Source of the DNA: Dendronephthya gigantea
Lineage: Eukaryota; Cnidaria; Anthozoa; Malacalcyonacea; Nephtheidae
Direction of reading: 5' to 3'
Assembly (NCBI RefSeq): GCF_004324835.1
Contig: NW_021163092.1
Coordinates: 1 to 64,000 of the forward strand
Length of the DNA: 64,000 nucleotides
In this document: one piece after another, positions 56,991-64,000 of the stretch
How positions within the stretch are numbered: the first letter of the stretch is position 1
Layout: each line of letters begins with the position of its first letter
Notes under the pieces: model-generated
The model's database searches: none
What the model was told of the DNA's origin: nothing
What the model saw: only the letters and a program-made list of their open reading frames with translations
Made by a program: the position numbers and the translations under genes

Positions 56991-59900
56991 CTTCTTGTTG
57001 CAGGTCATTATATAAAAGTCTATTTGTATTATAGTAAACCAGTCTATCTACACAGTATATATATACACACAAAAACACACAAGTTGTGACAAATGCAGCA
57101 GAGTAGCGTCTATAGCAACAACGGATTCTACAACGGATTATTCTAACAAGCTGATATCAAGTTGTGTTCGAAGTTCGAACACAACTGTTGACAATGGCTA
57201 CAAACCCGCAGCAGGCTAGCTACAAGCTTGTAGACTCTGGCGAGAGATTTGAGACAAGATGGGAGATTTTTACATGTGTACGTCAAAATAACCAGTGCAT
57301 TTAGTCACGAGTATAAACACGTGATATGTAATTTAAGACTTGATGTTGTAGACAGTCGTCGAGAATAAACAATATTATTATGCTCTCAAGACTGAGAAAA
57401 TCATTCCTAATCGACGCTCAAATGCAATATGATCGACATTTGAGGTATCATTTTATAGTATGTATTTGCGTGAACAGTATATAGCATTTTGGTCGGATAT
57501 TTTAGTTTTTTGCAACAATTTTGAGAGTACTTTCATTTATATAATATTCCTTGTTGGAGTTCAAATGTATTTCGAAATTGTCATATTTCAGAGGTCATAA
57601 ATATGATGGAATCTCAAAACAACATTCAAATTACAGTATTTTCGTAATATCCATGCCATTTGGATTGCATCAAACCGCAGCTCTTTGTAATGGTGGTTTA
57701 GACATAGAAATATTTTGATATATAGATCGGGACAGAGCTCGCCGGATTACATTCTCTTTGAAGCTACAATTCGTGTCCGATGAGCTTTATATGTTTACCG
57801 TAATGTTCTCTATAATTTTGCTAATAATATAAACTTTGCATAATTTGAAGTATAAATGTTACCAAGTTTTCGTTAATATTATGTGCCTGCTTCACAGTTA
57901 ACGAGCTATAGCGGACCGAACAAATTATTTTTCAAAAAGATTATCGCCAGAGCCAAACATTTTAGTCAAGCTGATGGCACGCTTGCATAATACGATAATT
58001 ACAATAGAAATTTTTGATATCAAATTCCGATCAACGATAATATACAGGGATAATTATTATACAAAACTATTGAAATCACCTATAACAATGTAATAGTTAA
58101 AGTTTGAGTGCCCAAGCACCCTGTTGGGACCTACAAGTCTATTAGTGTTTGGCATAATCAATTTTATGCATGACGACAATAAAATTTTTTTGTAACCACA
58201 TATGATCACAGGTAGCCCGCTATTGGATTTCATTTTAGTTTTAAAATATTAAATAAATTCTATGCAAAACGACATGAAGTGTCACCTTCCTTCATTCACT
58301 ACTGACATATTATCGCAGGCGCCAATTCGTGCGGTGCAGTGTACCTTTATGTATATATTAATATAAGGTTGGCAACTCTTTGTCGTTTTTTCACATTTAC
58401 GAATTACATACACAAACTTACACATAAAAATACTTGTATTTAAACACAAAAATATACGCAAAAAACTAAATCTATGTGGGAACTGACTCTTCTAAAACAT
58501 TTCCGAAACATTTGTTTGTCTTTAAAGCCATTGCAAATATGTGAAATTTACGAAAATACAAACACCTTTTGGTTGAATTTTTTGAAAAGCCGTCGGGATC
58601 CCATCACCCTGTCCTACGTCACAGCAAACACGCAATATGATTGGCTTAGCTTTGAATTTGAAATTTGTTTACGTTAACGGGACTCAACCAGCGATATGAT
58701 TAACAATATTTACCAATATGGATAACAAAATTTAAATTTACAACTCCAGTACGATGACCTTCATTGAACATGTCCCTTATCTGTGGCAATTTGTTTGCAT
58801 CATGAGTATTTTATCATGAGTTGCATTAATCCTCAAAGGGAAAAATTCGCGAACAAGTCATTCAAATTTTAACAATAAGTGTTAATGATTTCAATGGTTT
58901 TGGGATTTTTTGGGACACCATGTTTTCCTCCTTGCAAGACTAAATCTTAGGCTAGGCAATAGTTATATCTAAGAAAACTTTGTTTACGTCAACGATAAAT
59001 ACTGCTCTACCATAATATTTGGTATTCTAAATGCAGCATTGTCGCTAGTGTTATCTTATGCGTTGAAATACATATCTACTGATCTACATTATAGCAGGTG
59101 TTATGAAACTTGGTCATTTCAAAATACAACCATACGCCTTACGCTAAAGTACTAACCTTGTTTGTGGTAAAAGTCAAAATTCCAAACGCGTGTAGAACAG
59201 ATCGATTCAGCAGCTTTTTTACAGTCAATCAATTCAACATACAATCCGTGGCTGTCAACCTAGAGCGATATAAATTACAATTTGCAACTCGTAAGGGCTA
59301 TTACTCAAACTACTGTCCACGAAACTGGCAATAAACTGAAATGTACCAGTATTTCTTAAATTCGAGCCTTTGTTTGATGTTCTCAGCTTTACAGTAGCTA
59401 CGTCAATAATATTTTGAAAGTCTGAAATACACGATATTTTGATGCCTCGCTTCTCCCAGTTATACATGTGATCATCCCTAGTCCCTAGCGCCGTCAGCAA
59501 AGTGCCAGAGCAGGCCTGGGCTCTAATTAGTCGCTATTGTCGTAAACATCTCATTGATGTCAAGGTGGCCGATGTAATGGAAAATTTCTACTTAGGTGCA
59601 TTTGAGGACGACAGATTTAATCCTGTTAAATATAAAGACTAATTACTTCGCTATGGCTGCATTAATTCAACCGGTACCAGATTCGTTTGTCACGACAGCT
59701 TCGTTTGCCCTTACGAAGCAACGATTATTACCAAGTGATTATTAATTTATTGTATTTCGCGGCTATATTTATTCAGATCTCGGACTTTAAAAATATCCAC
59801 TGTCTTTTTTTAACTTCAAAATTTGACCTGTTCTGGTCCGATTATCACTGTTAACAGTGATAAACTTTCAGAATATTAAATTGTAACTCTTAAATATTAG

Positions 59901-60488
59901 ACTGTAGTATGGCTTAGAAACTTTGGTAGAATTTCGGGTTTAAAAACAGGTAAATATGGGCAATTTCCATTCAAATCGTAGCTACTTTATATCTGGTCGA
60001 CGGTCGTTCTGCATGATAATTCTGTAAGGATGCATGTGAATTGTTCGGTGGTGAGTGAATTTGAACTTTGCTTCATTGGTGATTAAGAGCGCACAGTTTC
60101 AAAATCTTTGTCTAGAAATAGACAATTTTTCTAAGGATTTTCATAAAATACAGTACCAATTGTGTTTTGTATTCTCTTACAAAAATACAGCCAGACTTCC
60201 ACATGTAAAGAGAAGTTTAATCTTTATACAAAGCTGTGCATATAATGCACAAGTGCATATCAACAAATCCATTTTCCAATTCACAAGATATCATTTATTG
60301 TAAATTAAAAAAAATATTATCAGCTGGACTCAGACTTTTGACCCCCACTGTTTATTATTATTGTCAAAATACCAAAAATTAAATCTTGTAGGTGGGTTTG
60401 CTGTAACATATTAGTTTTTATTTCTGAAAATAAAACCAGCGATATGTTGTAGTATATTTTGTAGTATAATAGTGTTGCTCAGTATACG
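56987..60488. other. Intergenic sequence between copies C and D
   Basis: No gene. Parts align with the A-B interval (57880-58050 with 16980-17270) and with the B-C interval (58830-60230). A remnant of the Tc1 relic end lies at about 60300-60352. Confidence 0.5.
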
Positions 60489-60631
60489 TATAAAATCATT
60501 ACGAAAGCAGAAAAAGCAGAAAATATTTCAAGGATTGTATAAAGTAATTCTGAGTTCCTCCGATGACGTGAGGTAGCGCCAAATGTCTCACACAAATTCT
60601 TTACGCTCTGAACTTCTCTATTGTTTTTTAG
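60489..60631 (+). promoter_or_regulatory. Putative promoter and 5'-UTR intron of copy D
   Basis: TATAAAA at 60489-60495, a possible donor GACGTGAG|GTAGCG near 60575 and the acceptor TATTGTTTTTTAG at 60631 repeat the layout upstream of copy C with only a few base differences. Confidence 0.45.
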
Positions 60632-61093
60632 TTTGTTGTCTCGAATATCCTGAATGGCAGTTCTTCGGCAGTTAGACACGTTATACGAGGGGGCGGATCC
60701 CTTTTCGGTTTAAAATTTTTTTTCCATATCGAGACAGACAATGTGGAAGTGGTAGATAAATTTGAACACAGTCAAACTAGGTCTGGGTCTCGGCGCTCTG
60801 TATGCTGGTTATAAATTACTGAGACCATTAGTGGACCTTGCAGTGCAAAATGCTCTTGGTGGCAACCACGATGGTCAAGATCCTCCTGACGTTAAACCTG
60901 GATCTTTGCGTGTTGTGTTACATTGTTTCACAGACATCAGGTTTCTGGAAGTCTTAGAGGATTATGAATCAGGAAGAATTAAGGAACGCTTGCAAGAAGA
61001 GTTTTCCAAAGTTGGAATTAAAGTGGAAGGACTGAAGGTGAAGATTGAAAACATTGAGGAGGTGAATGAAACAAAGGAAGTAATTATGAAGAG
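60632..61093 (+). CDS. TRADD-N/TPR gene copy D, exon with damaged N-terminus
   Basis: The ATG equivalent to copy C is at 60654. A 4-bp loss just after it, further small losses and an in-frame stop in the next 110 bp break the first 40 residues. From ATG 60762 the frame is open: NTVKLGLGLGALYAGYKLLR, then PGSLRVVLHCFTDIRFLEVL, YESGRIKERLQEEF and GIKVEGLKVKIENIEEVNE, ending in phase 2 at AAGAG|GTAAAT like copy C. The glycine segment and TRADD-N-like domain are therefore intact, and a shorter protein starting at 60762 is possible. Confidence 0.65.
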
Positions 61094-62199
61094 GTAAATG
61101 TCTGATTATTACGAAATTATTATGCAATCTATTACCGAGAATAATTTATAGCCCAATGGACGATTCGCGCTTTAGACTAATTTTTGATCGAAGTAACAAG
61201 AAAATAAATCATCACATGCAGTTAAAAAGATCTTTCTTAAATTAGTGCAAATGCAAAGTTTATCTGCGAAATTTTGTAAAATACGGAAAATATAGGCATG
61301 CGAAGATGGCATATTTTCTATGCTTTTGTATTACGTGCATGGAAATGCGTAACTAAATTAGGGACACACTTCCGGCCGTATCAGAAAGTATACAAAATTC
61401 GTAAACTTCGCATGGCTATATTTTCCGAAATTTACAACAATTCGCAGCCAAACTTGGCAGTTTTACTAAGTTTAATGAGTTCTTTCAGAAAATGTCCTTT
61501 TTATTGCCGAGGTGATAAATTTGTCTAAAGCGCAAGTCGTCCAATATAGCCCATATTTTTCTTGGAAGGGGTGGGGAGAAGGGTGGTGACAACGAAATGC
61601 TTTGTAACTATATGTATAATGAATAGCATGGTTTCGAGTTCAATTTGGATATAACATGAATATACACGAGTGAGTTTTTCAAAGTCACAAGAAACTCCGA
61701 TTTGAAATTTTGAACCACCCAAGTAACAAATCTCTCGCACATTCCCTGATAAGGCCATATTAAACAGTGTAATTTTTATGCAACTTGCATTACAATTCAT
61801 GATTTTAATGGATTTATATATGGCAATTGCGGAAGTTTTGCGCTTATTACACTACTGTTTTTAGACTACAATGACTTTTCGGTAATTAACATTTCGTAGA
61901 AGCAGAATTACGTTGCGAGTGCATCGAACCGCCGCAGGGGGCATTAAACCATGTCACACTTTAATAACTCTTACATAAAATATAACCACAAATTATGCAT
62001 GTCACAATCAGGCAAAATGCCCTGGGTACGAGGTGGTGTCACAATGCAAATTATGCACGCTTAATTTTTGGAACGTAGGCAAAAGAAATTGGCACCATGC
62101 ACAGTGTGTTTAAACGGAATTTTTCTTTCTCATCTCGCGCGCCACAAAATCCTAAAAGCGCTCAATATGATACTTTTGGCACCCATAACCAAACGCCGT

Positions 62200-62310
62200 T
62201 TCTATATATATAAGTCAGCCGTGCACTACCATTCTCTGGCAGGAAACTTAAATGGTGGGTATTAACAACGCAGAGAAGCAACAATTAAATCAAATAGCCA
62301 TGGCTTAATT
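62200..62310 (+). promoter_or_regulatory. Conserved TATA-like block with short ORF, copy D
   Basis: CTATATATATAAGTCAGCCG precedes ATG at 62252, which encodes MVGINNAEKQQLNQIAMA and then TAA. Equivalent to the blocks in A, B and C. Confidence 0.4.
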
Positions 62311-62894
62311 GAGGAAAAGAAGGAATTGGAGACAAAGCTTTAGGCCATGGAGTAAAAATGTGATAAAATCATGCGTTGTTTAAAAAACAAATCTCTTTGT
62401 TTTAGTTTCGGTGTTTTTGTTTATCATAACGTGTTGAATGACTTCGTTACCCCAAGCTTCTATTGAATCCTTCGTTTCCACATCCGACCATTTTTTTCCC
62501 CTGCTGTTCTTTGCGTTCCTTTTGCCGGGCTATTTTTGGCTTTAAAGTATCTTTACAATGTTTAGATACACCCGTTATAAATAGCTTTGAGAAAACGACT
62601 GTCATGATGTTAAGTGCTTCCGGAAGTCAAGTCCGTATGTAAACAAACGGTTCGTTTGAAATTTGAGCATCATACTCTTTATATCTAAAATTATTTAGGT
62701 TCGTTACGTTACGAAACATTGGAACTTTCACGCACTCACATGTTGCGAGCAGAACCGATGCCCAGAACGGGCTTCACCTCCACTTTAAAAGGACAGCTTG
62801 GTATATTATCAGCTACTATACGAGGTAGCTTGACCAAACAATAACGCGCTAACTTTCTTAATAGAGAATTACACTGTTCGAAGTATAGTACATA

Positions 62895-63440
62895 CCACTT
62901 ATTAACCGAATTTGAGGTCTGTACAAGAAAAATATCAGACCGAGGTCTTGACAGTATGGACCGAGCGATAGCCAGGTCCGTACATAAAAGACCGAAGTCT
63001 GATATTTTTCCAGTACGGACCGAATGTATTCGGTTAATAAGGGATTTATTATATGGCATACAGTATTTAGTTTATTTATTTATACAATGCGCTGCAACAT
63101 TCTTGCCGGCTCTTTCGCCAGCCAGTCGCCAAGCAAGAACTGAAGTGGCTTCCAAAACTTTGTTTTTTACTCGTTAAATAAGAATGGTACAGTAATATAA
63201 ACAAAAATCAAAGATGAATAAATATAATATTCACATGTACCAAAATTAATAATGCTCTTCTTCGTCCATTCTCCGTCGATATTTTTCGGGTCAAAAATGA
63301 AAGTGCAAGCTTGTTTTTGTTCAATAATATGAGAGTTGGACCGTTACCACGACAACAGTCTAATATGGGGGCATTCCAGACCGGCAAAGAACCAATCAGC
63401 GCACGCCATTTAGTCACAAGACCGCGTGCCATATAATAAT
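62895..63440. mobile_element. Foldback insertion in copy D intron
   Basis: Sister introns lack this stretch. 62897-63046 is a strong hairpin: CTTATTAACCGAAT and GTCTG...AAAAATATCAGAC on the left, with the complement ending CGGTTAATAAG on the right. A TTATTATATGGCA motif at about 63048 recurs inverted near 63427. No coding capacity was recognised. Confidence 0.55.
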
Positions 63441-63493
63441 ATATTATAGTCGATATTGTAATTTTTAACTTCATCTATTCATAATAAACGCAG

Positions 63494-63575
63494 GTCCCGG
63501 ACCAAGAATATTTCTGTTAGCGACATCAAAAGTCTTGTTATTAGTGATGTGGAGGATGGTAATAAAGATAAAGAG
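63494..63575 (+). CDS. TRADD-N/TPR gene copy D, 82-bp linker exon
   Basis: Bounded by AAACGCAG and GAG|GTAGG. It reads R, then SRTKNISVSDIKSLVISDVE and DGNKDKE in phase 0, the same protein as copy C. Confidence 0.72.
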
Positions 63576-63817
63576 GTAGGAAAACTGAAGGCAGTTAAAT
63601 TTTGCGATTGTTTTCTTATAACCGATGAGTGTGTTAGAGGAATCTTCGAGCCTAATTGCGGGGAGGGAGAATTTTTTACATATTAATGTTGAAATAGGCG
63701 TAAAAACAATCGCTATGAAAAGAAATAAGTGAGGCACAAGACGAATTTATGAATATTTAACCCCCCCCCCAAAAAAAAGTATACAAAAAACTCATCTAAG
63801 GGCAATTACTTTCTTAG

Positions 63818-64000
63818 GCTAAATTACAAACAGAAATGGTTAAACGTGATTCACAACTGGCATCTAAACAAAAAGCTCTTGAAATTAGTCTAAAGCAATA
63901 CGGAGAAGATCATCCCGACACAGCTAACAGTTACAGCAGCATTGGATGCACACAAAATGCGATGAAAGATTTCAAGTCAGCATTAGTTTCACATCAAAAA
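63818..64000 (+). CDS. TRADD-N/TPR gene copy D, start of TPR exon (runs off the window)
   Basis: The exon starts AKLQTEMVKRDSQLAS after TTCTTAG (ATG at 63836). The first TPR unit and part of the second are open to the window edge (ISLKQYGEDHPDTANSYSSI, then GCTQNAMKDFKSALVSHQK). Confidence 0.75.

Larger units (their letters stand above)
61094..63493 (+). other. Copy D intron before the linker exon
   Basis: It aligns well with the copy C intron without the 4-kb element. It contains the TATA-like mini-ORF block (about 62200-62310) and an insertion at about 62895-63440. Confidence 0.6.

Overview
The window is eukaryotic, AT-rich and full of transposons. It most resembles a cnidarian, probably anthozoan, genome. 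The reasons are intron-bearing genes, expanded 42-residue TPR arrays, a TRADD-N-like domain, an animal-type (AA15-like) LPMO, and Merlin, Tc1, hAT, CR1/L2-like, RTE-like and Penelope-like elements beside long (TA)n tracts. The species cannot be named from the sequence. I see no rRNA, convincing tRNA or CRISPR.

The backbone is a tandem array of four paralogous genes, all on the plus strand, with start codons at 7096, 24287, 42872 and 60654 (spacing about 17 to 19 kb). Each has one coding exon for a short glycine-rich membrane-like segment plus a TRADD-N-like domain, then an 82-bp linker exon, then one very large TPR exon. The exon phases agree in all four copies: the first exon ends two bases into a codon at AG|GT, the linker begins with the missing base and ends in phase 0 at GAG|GT, and the TPR exon begins after a TTCTTAG acceptor. 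I therefore read the small genes and the TPR arrays as one gene each. The intergenic DNA is duplicated too, so transposon insertions can be dated by comparison with empty sites in sister units.

Region by region: 1-7083 holds a LINE tail with (GATA)n, a Merlin transposon split by an RTE-like LINE, and a MITE. Unit A (7084-12840) has a TPR exon with stops and a lost 3' end. 12841-24245 is intergenic, with MITEs, a (TA)n hairpin and two Penelope-like remnants. Unit B (24246-35129) has the longest array and a 2.6-kb DNA transposon in its intron. 35130-42849 holds a secreted LPMO gene, a foldback MITE and a Tc1 relic. Unit C (42850-53473) has a large intron carrying a nested 4-kb element and other insertions, and its otherwise open TPR exon is split by a 504-bp hAT-type MITE. 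53474-60631 holds decayed TPR pieces and (TA)n. Unit D (60632 to the window end) has a damaged first exon and a TPR exon that runs off the edge.

The gene design (membrane-active N-terminus, adaptor/oligomerisation domain, fast-evolving repeat sensor) suggests an innate immune or cell-death receptor family. That role is inference. The gene structure is read from the sequence.
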